DNA of 64,000 bases, taken from Ensifer sp. USDA 6670. Its GTDB lineage: Bacteria > Pseudomonadota > Alphaproteobacteria > Rhizobiales > Rhizobiaceae. Positions 1-7,992 of this stretch are shown in pieces; the first letter of the stretch is position 1, and each line of letters opens with the position of its first letter. Location: NCBI GenBank assembly GCA_000421085.1, contig ATWE01000004.1, forward strand, positions 346,482 to 410,481, given 5' to 3'. Under the pieces are notes generated by a model. That model saw nothing but the letters and a program-made list of their open reading frames with translations. It was not told where the DNA came from and did not search any database. Position numbers and translations under genes: made by a program.

Positions 1-636
1 TTCGCCGCGGAAATAGGCGTCGGCGGGTTCGCAGTGCTCTACGCGATCGGCGCGGAAGTTGCGGATATCCTGCCGCAATTCGCACCATGCGACCATCATC
101 GCGTGTTCCGAATAATAGATCAGCGCGAGCGGGAGTACCGTGCGCTCGGTCGCGCGCCCAAGCTCGTCGCGATAGTCCAGCACGAGCTTCTGCTCGCCTC
201 GGATCGCCCGCCGGATCATGGCCAGGTCGACCGCCGGCGGCGGCGAGGCGATCGTGCCCCAGGCGTGCAGCGCCTGTGACTGGAAGACCTTGCGCAGCGG
301 TTCCGGCACGGCGCCGGTGATCTTCTGATTGACGCGCCGTGCCGCCGCCTTCAACTCCTCGTCGCCCGTGCGAGCCAGAAGCGCAAGCGCCAGCACGATC
401 GCCTCCGTCTCCTCGATCGAGAACATCAGCGGCGGCAGGTCGAAGCCGGGCCTCAGGATATAGCCGATGCCACGCTCCCCCTCGATCGGAACGCGCATCG
501 CCTGCAGGGCGGCGATGTCCCGGTAAATCGAACGGGGCGTCACCTCCAGCACGTCGGCGATTTCCGCCGCCGTCACCGGTTTGCGGGCGAGCCGCAGCAT
601 CTGGATGATTTCGAAAAGACGCGACGCCTTGCGCAT
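1..636 (-). CDS. WYL-domain transcriptional regulator (YafY-like), 3' end outside the window
   Basis: Reading leftward from ATG at 634-636 gives 212 residues before the window edge, with no stop. The N-terminus (MRKASRLFEIIQMLR, then TAAEIADVLEVTPRSIYRDI) is a DeoR/YafY-type winged helix-turn-helix. It is followed by a linker and the start of a WYL domain, a ligand-sensing beta fold; a stretch IRRAIRGEQKLVLDYRDE marks its beginning. Such proteins are usually DNA-binding regulators of a neighbouring gene. It is divergent from the LysE-type exporter at 766, and the shared 129-base gap carries an inverted repeat that could be its operator. The ligand is unknown. Confidence 0.85.
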   Translation of the reverse strand, partial: MRKASRLFEIIQMLRLARKPVTAAEIADVLEVTPRSIYRDIAALQAMRVPIEGERGIGYILRPGFDLPPLMFSIEETEAIVLALALLARTGDEELKAAARRVNQKITGAVPEPLRKVFQSQALHAWGTIASPPPAVDLAMIRRAIRGEQKLVLDYRDELGRATERTVLPLALIYYSEHAMMVAWCELRQDIRNFRADRVEHCEPADAYFRGE

Positions 637-662
637 GGAAAGCGGCCTCTATCTGCTCACTC

Positions 663-680
663 CTGACACGACCTTGTCAG
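663..680. promoter_or_regulatory. Inverted repeat CTGACA-N6-TGTCAG between the WYL regulator and lysE
   Basis: A perfect 6-base dyad (663-668 and 675-680) lies 27 bases outside the regulator start codon and 86 bases before the exporter. Its place between divergent genes, one of them a DNA-binding protein, makes it the natural operator candidate. The assignment is by position and symmetry only. Confidence 0.45.
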
Positions 681-765
681 TTGGAGAGAGATATAACACG
701 CGTCAACGGGTTGAAACTAAACAATTCGCCCTTGGGACATCACGGAAATCGGATGAGCAACTGAC

Positions 766-1404
766 ATGACCTATGCGGAAAACCTCTGGCTCTTTTTCAC
801 TCTTCTCTTCGGCATCATCATCGTTCCCGGCATGGACATGGTTTTCGTCCTCGCGAATGCGATGACCGGCGGGCGCGCTTCCGGGCTTTCGGCAACGGCT
901 GGTATCGTGGCGGGCGGCGTGCTGCACACGCTCTATGCAGCCCTTGGCGTGAGCGTCGTCCTGCATCTGGTGCCGCAGCTCTTCAACCTGCTGCTCGCTG
1001 CCGGTGCGGCCTATATCGCCTGGATCGGTTTTTCGCTCCTGCGCAGCTCCATCACCATCAGCGGCGTCGACGGAGGGGCAAGGCTGTCGCGCTGGGCGAG
1101 TTTTCGGCAGGGAGCGCTGACGAGCCTGATGAATCCCAAGGCCTATCTCTTCATGCTTGCCGTCTACCCGCAGTTCCTCAAGCCGCAGTTCGGACCGGTG
1201 TGGTCCCAGGCGGCCGTCATGGCCGTGATGATCGCGCTGACGCAGCTTGCGGTCTATGGCGGGCTTGCACTTGCCGCCGGACGCGGGCGTGATTTCCTCG
1301 TCGGCAGTCCCGGCGCCACCGTCGCCATCGGCCGCCTCGCCGGTCTCCTCCTCGTCGTCATCGCCATCTTCACGGTGTGGCATGGCTGGAGCGGGGCCGC
1401 TTAA
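766..1404 (+). CDS. LysE/RhtB family amino-acid exporter
   Basis: The 212-residue protein is very hydrophobic, with about six membrane segments. It carries the family's early motif around FGIIIVPGMDMVFVLANAMTGG and the later NPKAYLFMLAVYPQF, typical of LysE/RhtB translocators that export amino acids or small metabolites across the inner membrane by proton exchange. Length matches the family (about 205-215). The ATG at 766 has only a weak ribosome-binding site. It is transcribed away from the WYL regulator, which probably controls it. The substrate cannot be told from sequence. Confidence 0.85.
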   Translation: MTYAENLWLFFTLLFGIIIVPGMDMVFVLANAMTGGRASGLSATAGIVAGGVLHTLYAALGVSVVLHLVPQLFNLLLAAGAAYIAWIGFSLLRSSITISGVDGGARLSRWASFRQGALTSLMNPKAYLFMLAVYPQFLKPQFGPVWSQAAVMAVMIALTQLAVYGGLALAAGRGRDFLVGSPGATVAIGRLAGLLLVVIAIFTVWHGWSGAA

Positions 1405-1465
1405 GACGCCGTCGATCAAGTATAAAGATGAGTTCTGCATTCATATATTGAACTTTCGCAGACGG

Positions 1466-1492
1466 CGCCGCGCAACCAGGTATTGCGCGGCG
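1466..1492 (+). terminator. Stem-loop after lysE, terminator-like without a T-run
   Basis: CGCCGCGCAA at 1466-1475 pairs perfectly with TTGCGCGGCG at 1483-1492 around a 7-base loop, 61 bases past the lysE stop. The bases that follow are not T-rich, so it is either an imperfect terminator or an mRNA 3'-end stabiliser. Confidence 0.4.
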
Positions 1493-1610
1493 AATTACGC
1501 AGAATCGACAAGCACATCAAAAAAAAGTTACTTCCGTCGAAAACCCAAAATGCCATCATGCCGGCGCTTCAACACTACGCCCGTGGAAGCGGGTCAGACC
1601 GGAGATCATG

Positions 1611-2057
1611 ATGAAGATACGAGCTCTTATGCTTGCCGCAGCCCTGGCGGGCCTGGGCGTGACCGCCGTGACGGCGGCCGACGAGCCGCAGGCGGTGCGT
1701 CAGCAGTTGATGAAAAAGGTGGGAAAGGCGACGGGCGAACTCAGCGGCATCGCCAAGGGTGAAAAACCCTATGACGCCGAGATCGTCAAAGCATCTCTGG
1801 CAACGATCAGCGAGACGGTAAAGGCTTTCCCGGATCACTTCCCGGCAGGCTCTGAAACGGGAATGGAAACCGAAGCGAGCCCGAAAATCTGGGAGAACAT
1901 GGAGGACTTCAAGGAAAAGGCCGCCAAGCTCGGCGGCGACGCTGAAAAGATCCTTGCGGAGCTGCCTGTAGACCAGGCCGGTGTCGGCGCCGCGCTCGGC
2001 ATTCTCGGAAAGGACTGCAGCAGCTGTCACGAGACCTACCGCCTGAAGAAGAATTGA
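1611..2057 (+). CDS. Class II cytochrome c (cytochrome c'/c-556 family), periplasmic
   Basis: The 148-residue product begins with a Sec signal peptide (about residues 1-22, ending ...TAVTA). The mature part is helical and ends with the haem site CSSCH near the C-terminus, followed by YRLKKN. The C-terminal haem motif is the hallmark of cytochrome c'/c-556 four-helix bundles. I chose ATG 1611 over ATG 1608 because GGAG at 1601-1604 then has a normal spacing. A diheme cytochrome gene follows 121 bases downstream on the same strand, so the pair may share electron transfer work. Redox partners are not visible. Confidence 0.85.
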   Translation: MKIRALMLAAALAGLGVTAVTAADEPQAVRQQLMKKVGKATGELSGIAKGEKPYDAEIVKASLATISETVKAFPDHFPAGSETGMETEASPKIWENMEDFKEKAAKLGGDAEKILAELPVDQAGVGAALGILGKDCSSCHETYRLKKN

Positions 2058-2178
2058 CGGTCAGACAGCTCTTCTAATCCTTTTTGAATCGCGCCGGTCG
2101 TCGGCGCGATCTCTCCGCAAGCAGGTCGAAATGCCCTCCGGCCGTTGTCTTCCGCATTTGTGATCTCAAGAGGAGCCC

Positions 2179-3093
2179 ATGGGCCGGCGTGCGAGGTATC
2201 TGTTTTCTGGTCTGCTCCTGCTGGTGGTGGCGGGAGGAAGTCTCGCCTGGTGGCTGACCAAGCCGGATCGTTGGGAGGCCGCCCATTGGGAGGGGCTCGG
2301 CGAAGCCGATCTCGCCAATGGCGAACGGATCTTCTGGGCAGGCGGCTGCGTCAGCTGCCACGCCGCTCCGGGCGTCAAGGACGACCAGAGGCTCGTCCTT
2401 GCCGGCGGCCGTACCCTGAAGAGCCCCTTCGGCACCTTTTATCCGCCGAACATCTCCCCCGATGAAACCGTTGGCATCGGCAACTGGACGCTTGCGGAGT
2501 TCGGCGACGCCATGACGCGCGGCGTCGGAAAGGACGGCGAGCATCTCTATCCCTCCTTCCCCTACGGCTCCTATATCCGAATGACCGCGAAGGATGTGAA
2601 CGACCTTTGGGGCTTCATGCAGACGCTGCCGAAGAGCGGCAACGTGACGCCTCCGCACGAACTGGCGTTCCCCTACAATGTCCGCCTGGCTCTCGGAGCA
2701 TGGAAGCTGCTGTATCTCAGCGATGAGCCGCGTACCCAGGTCAATACCGCCGACACCAAGCTCGCCCGCGGGCAATACCTCGTGGAGGGGCCCGGTCATT
2801 GCGGCGAATGTCACACGCCGCGCGATGCGCTTGGCGGTTTCGAGGAGGGCCGGTGGCTCGCCGGCGCACCCAATCCCGAAGGCGAAGGCCGAATCCCCGA
2901 CATCACGCCGTCTTCGAAGAGCATTGGGGGCTGGAGTGCATCCGACATCGCCTCCTATCTCGAAACCGGCTTCACGCCGGATTTCGACACGGTCGGCGGA
3001 TCGATGGTCGAGGTCCAGAAGAACATGGCGGAACTGCCGGCCTCCGACCGCGATGCGATCGCGGCCTACCTCAAGGCCCTGCCGGCGCTGTAA
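2179..3093 (+). CDS. Membrane-anchored diheme cytochrome c
   Basis: The 304-residue protein has one N-terminal membrane helix (about residues 5-27) that would leave it anchored facing the periplasm. Two class I haem sites follow: CVSCH near residue 58 and CGECH near residue 212, each within its own cytochrome c domain. This layout resembles cytochrome subunits that accept electrons from alcohol or sugar dehydrogenases and pass them to the oxidase chain. AGGAG at 2171-2175 precedes the ATG. It lies directly after the cytochrome c' gene. No dehydrogenase partner is adjacent; glucose dehydrogenase is nearby on the other strand, but that enzyme class normally reduces ubiquinone. Confidence 0.85.
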   Translation: MGRRARYLFSGLLLLVVAGGSLAWWLTKPDRWEAAHWEGLGEADLANGERIFWAGGCVSCHAAPGVKDDQRLVLAGGRTLKSPFGTFYPPNISPDETVGIGNWTLAEFGDAMTRGVGKDGEHLYPSFPYGSYIRMTAKDVNDLWGFMQTLPKSGNVTPPHELAFPYNVRLALGAWKLLYLSDEPRTQVNTADTKLARGQYLVEGPGHCGECHTPRDALGGFEEGRWLAGAPNPEGEGRIPDITPSSKSIGGWSASDIASYLETGFTPDFDTVGGSMVEVQKNMAELPASDRDAIAAYLKALPAL

Positions 3094-3115
3094 ACCGGAA
3101 CAACCGCGGCCTCCG

Positions 3116-3619
3116 TCACCCGAGTTTCTGCAGGTAGCGCATGCCGGTTACCGGGCGCGGCACGAAGCGCTCGGACTCGTAGAAACGGTGCGCCTGGAAG
3201 TTTCCGGTGGCGGCACTGACCGAGAGGTAGTCGCAGCCCGCCATTTTCGCCTGCTCGCGAGCCTTGGCCACGAGGTGGCGCCCGATGCCGGTGCCGCGGT
3301 GACCGGGGCGGACGAAGAGGTGGTGCATTTCCATGCCGCGGGCACCTTCGGTCGCCCGGTATTGCGGAACGAGAATGGCATAGCCGATCAACGCGCCGCC
3401 GGCTTCTGCGACCAGCGCCGTGATCCAGGGCGTGCGTCCGAAGAGATCCCGCTCGAGCTGTTCGGGGGTGATCGTTGCGGCATCGCCGTGATGGGCGGCA
3501 AGCTCGGCGACCATCTCGCGCAGCTCGGCGAGATCGCGCGGCTTGGCGCAACGGATCGTCACCATCGGCGCACGCGCCGATGGAACGGGCTGAAGGGTAG
3601 GGGTGACGGTCTGCAGCAT
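3116..3619 (-). CDS. GNAT family N-acetyltransferase
   Basis: The 167-residue protein has the acetyl-CoA binding motif A, seen as LFVRPGHRGTGIGRHLVAKA (R-x-x-G-x-G/A), preceded by the beta-strand GALIGYAILV and followed by CDYLSVSAATGNFQAHRFYE, the typical end of a GNAT fold. The start is supported by AGGAG six bases upstream. The acceptor substrate is unknown. It is downstream of the MerR gene on the same strand, but a terminator hairpin separates them. Confidence 0.85.
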   Translation of the reverse strand: MLQTVTPTLQPVPSARAPMVTIRCAKPRDLAELREMVAELAAHHGDAATITPEQLERDLFGRTPWITALVAEAGGALIGYAILVPQYRATEGARGMEMHHLFVRPGHRGTGIGRHLVAKAREQAKMAGCDYLSVSAATGNFQAHRFYESERFVPRPVTGMRYLQKLG

Positions 3620-3660
3620 TCTCGGCTCCTAATGGTTCTCTGCCGCCATCAGGTGCCGTG

Positions 3661-3686
3661 AAAAACAAAAGCCGCCTGATGGCGGC
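3661..3686 (-). terminator. Rho-independent terminator downstream of the MerR gene
   Basis: On the minus strand the stem GCCGCC-ATCA-GGCGGC (3686 to 3671) is followed by TTTTGTTTTT (3670 to 3661). It stops transcription from the MerR regulator before the acetyltransferase gene. Confidence 0.85.
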
Positions 3687-3808
3687 CTTGTTGAATATGA
3701 TCAGCAGGCCGCTCCTATCGGAACAGCCAAAAATATACGCTGGAAATGGGCGCGTTCTTGATCATGCGCGTAGATTGTCCAAATCCCGGAATTTGTCAAC
3801 GAGGAATT

Positions 3809-4222
3809 TCAGTGCTCGTTTCCGCACAGCGAGTGGTCGGCGAGCGCGCGGATCACATAGCAATCGCCAATCGTGTGATCGCCATGGCAGGCGACGATGC
3901 GCTCGAGCTCATGCTCCAGCCTTCTGAGCCGGGCAATCTTTTCCCGCACGGAGGCAAGATGTTCGGTCGCGATGCGGTCCGCCTCGCCGCAGGGGCGTTC
4001 CGGATGCTCGCTCAGTGCCAGAAGGTCCCGGATCGCCTCGATCGAAAGTCCGAGGTCGCGCGCGTGGCGGATGAAGGCGAGCCTTTCGAGCTCGCGCTTT
4101 TCATAGCGTCGCTGATTGCCCTCCGAGCGCTCCGGCGCCGCGAGCAGACCCATCTGCTCGTAATAGCGGATGGTCGGGATTTTTACGCCCGTCCGCCGGG
4201 AAAGATCGCCGATCGTATACAT
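3809..4222 (-). CDS. MerR family metal-responsive regulator (ZntR/CadR/PbrR-like)
   Basis: The 137-residue protein starts with the MerR winged helix (MYTIGDLSRRTGVKIPTIRY), then a dimerisation helix and a C-terminal loop rich in metal ligands. Cysteines fall at about 78, 112, 121 and 133, with His residues between 112 and 121. A Cys near position 78 is the rule in divalent-metal sensors (ZntR, CadR, PbrR), whereas copper sensors have Ser there, so Zn, Cd or Pb is more likely than Cu. I prefer the second ATG (4222); an upstream ATG at 4234 adds four residues and sits too close to its GGAG. No metal exporter gene is adjacent. A dyad at 4290-4306 may be its operator. Confidence 0.85.
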   Translation of the reverse strand: MYTIGDLSRRTGVKIPTIRYYEQMGLLAAPERSEGNQRRYEKRELERLAFIRHARDLGLSIEAIRDLLALSEHPERPCGEADRIATEHLASVREKIARLRRLEHELERIVACHGDHTIGDCYVIRALADHSLCGNEH

Positions 4223-4289
4223 GCGATGCCCCATTGCTCCAATACTTTGAAACTACGCACCTTCCGGACGAGAAAACATCACATCCTAT

Positions 4290-4306
4290 GCTCTAGTCTC
4301 TAGAGC
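4290..4306. promoter_or_regulatory. MerR-type operator candidate GCTCTAG-TCT-CTAGAGC
   Basis: A perfect 7-base inverted repeat with a 3-base centre lies 68 bases upstream of the MerR gene start. Operators of ZntR/CadR-like proteins are dyads of similar size with CTC/GAG arms. I could not place convincing -35 and -10 boxes around it on either strand, so the promoter direction is unclear. Confidence 0.55.
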
Positions 4307-4508
4307 TTTATATGGGCGGCGCCTGTCGTCGATCAAGCCGTGGAAAAGCGGAATCCGGGGTTCGTTCCGTGTCGAAGAGCGCACCTTCGGGCACAAGCCC
4401 GCCGCAATCGCCCTTTAGCGATTCGACCGTCGGAGTGGACGGGAATAATATTCCATATCAATAATTTAGCTATGTCTCGGCGCTTGAGCCGCACAGACGG
4501 AGGAAGAC

Positions 4509-5405
4509 ATGCCTTTGCACATAACCCGCCGAGTAATGCTGACCGCGTCGGCCATGCTCTATCCGGCATTCGTCCTGGGAACGCCCGCGTTTGCCTCCGG
4601 CGCGGCGGAGGATGACGTCACTGAACGGCTTCGGCAGCTCGAAGAGCGTACCGGCGGACGCCTCGGCGTCGCCGTGCTCGACACCGAAACCAACATCTCG
4701 TTCGGGCACCGGGAGACCGAGCGTTTCGCCATGTGTTCGACCTTCAAGGCGCTTGCGGCCGCTTGCGCGCTCGCCCGCGTCGACCGCGGGGAGGAAAAGC
4801 TCGACCGGCGGATCACCTTCGGCAAGGAGGTCCTGCTGCCTCACTCGCCGGTGACGGAAAAGCATGTGGGCGGCAACGGCATGACGGTCGCGGAACTCTG
4901 CGAGGCGGCGATCACCATCAGCGACAATGCCGCCGGCAACCTGCTGCTCGAAAGCTTCGGCGGCCCTCAGTGACTGACGGCGTGGCTGCGCTCGATCGGC
5001 GATGAGACAACGCGCCTCGACCGGACGGAGCCCGACCTGAACGAGGCCAGGAAAGGCGATCCGCGCGACACCACCACACCGGCCGCCATGCTCGACACGC
5101 TCGGGAAACTGGTTCTGGGACCAGTCCTTTCGGAAGAAGGACGCAAGCAGCTCGTCGACTGGCTGGTCGCCAACAAGACCGGCGATGCGCGCCTTCGGGC
5201 GGGCCTGCCCAAGGACTGGCGGATCGGAGACAAGACGGGAACGAGTATGACCGGTGCCGTTTCGGACATCGCCGGGGCCTGGCCGCAGCCGCAGGGCCGT
5301 GGCCCGATCCTGATCTGCGTCTATACCGGCGAGGCCAAGGCACCGCTCGACGACCTGAACCCGGTCTTCGCAGATATCGGCAGAATCGTCGCCGACATGG
5401 CCTAA
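4509..5405 (+). pseudogene. bla: Class A beta-lactamase gene interrupted by an in-frame TGA
   Basis: The reading frame from ATG 4509 (GGAGGA at 4499) encodes a signal peptide with a twin-arginine look (ITRRVMLTASA), then the catalytic STFK at residues 77-80 and SDN at 138-140. It stops at TGA 4971-4973 after GGPQ. The same frame continues without a gap: LTAWLRSIGDE, then EPDLNEA carrying the general-base Glu, the KTG box in GDKTGTS, and a proper stop at 5403-5405. In homologues such as TEM the region reads GGP-x-x-LTAFL, so only one codon is affected. The full product would be 297 residues plus the stop position, a normal class A length. Truncation at residue 154 removes Glu166 and KTG and would be inactive. 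With no frameshift or decay it looks like a very recent loss, or a sequencing or assembly error. Confidence 0.9.
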
Positions 5406-5412
5406 ACGCTGC

Positions 5413-5436
5413 GGGCGCGCTCATGCGAGCGCGCCC
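5413..5436. terminator. Stem-loop between convergent bla and gcd
   Basis: GGGCGCGCT (5413-5421) pairs perfectly with AGCGCGCCC (5428-5436) around a 6-base loop. It sits in the 46-base gap between the two converging genes and could end transcription from both sides, although neither side has a strong T-run. Confidence 0.55.
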
Positions 5437-5451
5437 GTTCCGGTTCGTGCG

Positions 5452-7785
5452 TCAGGGCAGCGTATAGGCGATGACATAGTCGCCCGGCTTGGTGCCGACC
5501 GAACCGTGTCCGCCCGCGACGATCAGCACATACTGCTTGTCGCCGACCGTATAGGTCATCGGCGTCGACTGGCCGCCGGCCGGAAGCCGCGCTTCCCAGA
5601 GCTGCTCACCCGTGGTCAGGTCGTAGGCCCGGAAGTAATCATCGACCGCGGCACTCAGGAAAGCGAGCCCGCCCTTGGTTATCATGGGTCCGCCGATGCC
5701 CGGAACGCCCAGCTTGAAGGGCAGCGGCAGCGGCGTCATGTCGTAGACCGTGCCGTTCTTGTGCTTGTAGGCGATCTTGCCGGTTCTGAGATCGGCGCCT
5801 GCGACATAGCCCCATGGCGGAGCCTGGCAGGGAATCCCCAGCGGGCCGAGGAACGGACCCATAAAGACCCCGTAGGGTGCGCCTTCATTGCGGTTGAGGC
5901 CCTGTTCGCTCCCCTTTTCGCCCTCGCCCTTCGGGGCGATCTGGTCGCGCGGAACGAGCCGCGAGGTGAAGGCGAGATAGGTCGGCATTCCGAACATCAC
6001 CTGGCGCTCCGGATCCACGGCGACCGAGCCCCAGTTGAAAGTGCCGAAATTGCCGGGGTAGACGATCGTCCCCTCGAGGGAGGGCGGCGTGTAGCGTCCC
6101 TCGTATTTCAGCGATCTGAATTCGATACGGCACGCAAGCTGGTCGAACATGCTGATCCCCCACATGTCGCGCTCCATAAGCGGTGGGGGCATGAAGGTGA
6201 GACCTGAGACGGGCTGGGTAGGGGCCGTGAAATCCTCGGGGATCGCACCGCCGGGAGCGGGTACTTCCTCGATCGGGATGATCGGCTCCCCGCTACGCCG
6301 GTCGAGCACATAGATGTCGCCCTGCTTGGTAGGGCCGACAAGTGCCGGCACGACGGTCCCGTCCTCTCTCGTGATGTCGAGAAGGGCAGGTTGGGCGGGT
6401 ACGTCCATATCCCAGAGATCGTGATGCACCGTCTGCCGTACCCAGCGTACCGCGCCCGTATTGATGTCCAGGGCGACGATGGAGGAGGAGTATTTCTCCA
6501 CATGCTCGCTGCGGCCCATGCCAAGCTGGTCGGGTACCTGGTTGCCCATGGGGATGTAGACGAGGCCGAGCCCCTCGTCATAGCTGAAGACGGACCAGCT
6601 GTTCGGCGAATTGGTGGTGTAGGTCTGACCCGGAGGGAGCGGCGTCGTTACGTCCGGATTCCCGCTGTCCCAATTCCAGATGAGTGCGCCGGTTTTGATG
6701 TCGAATGCGCGGATCACGCCGGATTGTTCGGTGGTGGAATAGTTGTCGTTGACAGCCCCGCCGATGATGAGCCTGTCGCCGACGGCGACGGGGGGCGAGG
6801 TCGAATAGTAGTAGCCGGCGGGGTTGTGCTTCATGCCCTGTTCGAGATGCAGGACGCCGTTCTCGGCGAAGCTGGTGCAGACCTCGCCGTTCGTCGCGTC
6901 GAGGGCGATCAGGCGCGCGTCCGATGTCGGCAGATAGACGCGCTCGGGGCAGGGGCTGCCGGGCGCTGCGGCCGGATCGGCCCAATAGGTGACGCCGCGG
7001 CAGGTCTGATGCTGGCGATCCGGGTTCATGCCGGAATTGGAATCGTATTTCCATTTCTCCTGACCGGTGGCTGCGTCGAGGGCGATCGCCCAGTTGTGCG
7101 GCGTGCAGACATAGAGCGTGTCCTTCACTTTCAGCGGCGTCACCTGATAGGTGGTTTCGCTGACGTCTTCGGGCAGCTTCACGTCTCCGGTCTGGTATTG
7201 CCACGCCACCTGCAGGTTCGCGACGTTTTCCGGACGGATCTGGTCGAGCGGGGAGTAACGTTGGCCGAAGGGCGTGCGACCATATTGGTGCCATTCGCCC
7301 GGCGGTACGTTGCCCCCGAGGTTCGCGTTTTCCGCCACTTCTCCGGGCAGATCGCCGCGGATATTGTGTGGGTCCTGGGTCATCGAATAGAGGGCGACAC
7401 CGACCGAGACCAGGCTGGCCAGTGCAAGCGGCCAGGCGCTTGCGCCATAGTGCTCACCGGTGGGGCTGACGAAGCCAAGGGGTCGCCGGATCCATGGGGT
7501 TAGCAGCCACAGCCCGAGCAGGATGATCACGCCGCCCCGAGGCCCGAGTTGCCACCAATCGAAGCCCACCTCCCAGATTGCCCATGCGAGCGACCCGAGG
7601 ACGACCAGCGCATAGACCCAAAGCGCGGCGGCGCGGCGGCGAAAGAGCAGAAACGCAGTGAGCAGAAAGCCCAGGCCGGCGATGAGGTAATAAGGGCTAC
7701 CGCCGAGCAGCAGGAGCCGTGTGCCGCCCGCACCGAGGGCGAGGCCGATCACGGCGAAGACGATGGCGGTCAGGACGATGAGCAT
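5452..7785 (-). CDS. gcd: Membrane-bound PQQ-dependent glucose dehydrogenase
   Basis: The product (777 residues from ATG 7785) begins with five hydrophobic segments (about residues 1-140), the membrane anchor of quinoprotein glucose dehydrogenase. A large periplasmic eight-bladed propeller domain follows, with tryptophan-docking repeats such as GEQLWEARLPAGGQSTPMTY and IVALDINTGAVRWVRQ. The enzyme oxidises glucose to gluconolactone in the periplasm and reduces ubiquinone; it needs PQQ, whose biosynthesis genes are not in this window. Length fits the family (about 770-800). An in-frame start at 7884 would add 33 poorly conserved residues. A short dyad CGTGCCG-T-CGGCACG at 7810-7824 lies just before the start. 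Confidence 0.93.
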   Translation of the reverse strand: MLIVLTAIVFAVIGLALGAGGTRLLLLGGSPYYLIAGLGFLLTAFLLFRRRAAALWVYALVVLGSLAWAIWEVGFDWWQLGPRGGVIILLGLWLLTPWIRRPLGFVSPTGEHYGASAWPLALASLVSVGVALYSMTQDPHNIRGDLPGEVAENANLGGNVPPGEWHQYGRTPFGQRYSPLDQIRPENVANLQVAWQYQTGDVKLPEDVSETTYQVTPLKVKDTLYVCTPHNWAIALDAATGQEKWKYDSNSGMNPDRQHQTCRGVTYWADPAAAPGSPCPERVYLPTSDARLIALDATNGEVCTSFAENGVLHLEQGMKHNPAGYYYSTSPPVAVGDRLIIGGAVNDNYSTTEQSGVIRAFDIKTGALIWNWDSGNPDVTTPLPPGQTYTTNSPNSWSVFSYDEGLGLVYIPMGNQVPDQLGMGRSEHVEKYSSSIVALDINTGAVRWVRQTVHHDLWDMDVPAQPALLDITREDGTVVPALVGPTKQGDIYVLDRRSGEPIIPIEEVPAPGGAIPEDFTAPTQPVSGLTFMPPPLMERDMWGISMFDQLACRIEFRSLKYEGRYTPPSLEGTIVYPGNFGTFNWGSVAVDPERQVMFGMPTYLAFTSRLVPRDQIAPKGEGEKGSEQGLNRNEGAPYGVFMGPFLGPLGIPCQAPPWGYVAGADLRTGKIAYKHKNGTVYDMTPLPLPFKLGVPGIGGPMITKGGLAFLSAAVDDYFRAYDLTTGEQLWEARLPAGGQSTPMTYTVGDKQYVLIVAGGHGSVGTKPGDYVIAYTLP

Positions 7786-7899
7786 CAATTCGAGCTCCCG
7801 AGTTGAGAACGTGCCGTCGGCACGACTGTTTCGTGCACGGTTTGTGAAGACTAACGCAGGACGCGTGTCTTTCAATAGCCGCAATCCGGCGAAGAGCCC

Positions 7900-7962
7900 G
7901 TCTCACCCTAATCCTCTGTCCGCAGGCGGGAAGAAGGTGCCCGCAGGCGGATGAGGGCGAGC
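7900..7962. repeat. Partial rhizobial intergenic repeat with duplicated CCGCAGGCGG
   Basis: The gap upstream of gcd holds an imperfect palindrome: ACCCTAATCCTCTG and GCGGATGAGGGCGAG flank two copies of CCGCAGGCGG (7920-7929 and 7941-7950). The layout resembles small mosaic intergenic repeats found in rhizobial genomes. I recognise it only by style, not by an alignment. Confidence 0.4.
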
Positions 7963-7967
7963 CATTA

Positions 7968-7985
7968 TTTGCAATACTTTGCAAA
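7968..7985. promoter_or_regulatory. Operator-like dyad TTTGCAA-TACT-TTGCAAA upstream of gcd
   Basis: A perfect 7-base inverted repeat with a 4-base centre lies in AT-rich sequence 183 bases before the gcd start and just after the selO stop. It has the shape of a regulator binding site. I cannot assign a regulator. Confidence 0.4.
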
Positions 7986-7992
7986 CAAATAT

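Noticed and set aside
674..697. TTGTCA and TATAAC near 674-697 as a sigma-70 promoter for lysE
   Set aside because: The spacing is only 12 bases, too short for a promoter.
4971..4973. TGA read as selenocysteine in the beta-lactamase
   Set aside because: No SECIS-like hairpin is evident directly after the codon and the family has no selenoproteins; a mutation is simpler.
6391..7503. 370-codon open frame opposite gcd
   Set aside because: No motif and no ribosome-binding site; gcd is conserved across this interval.
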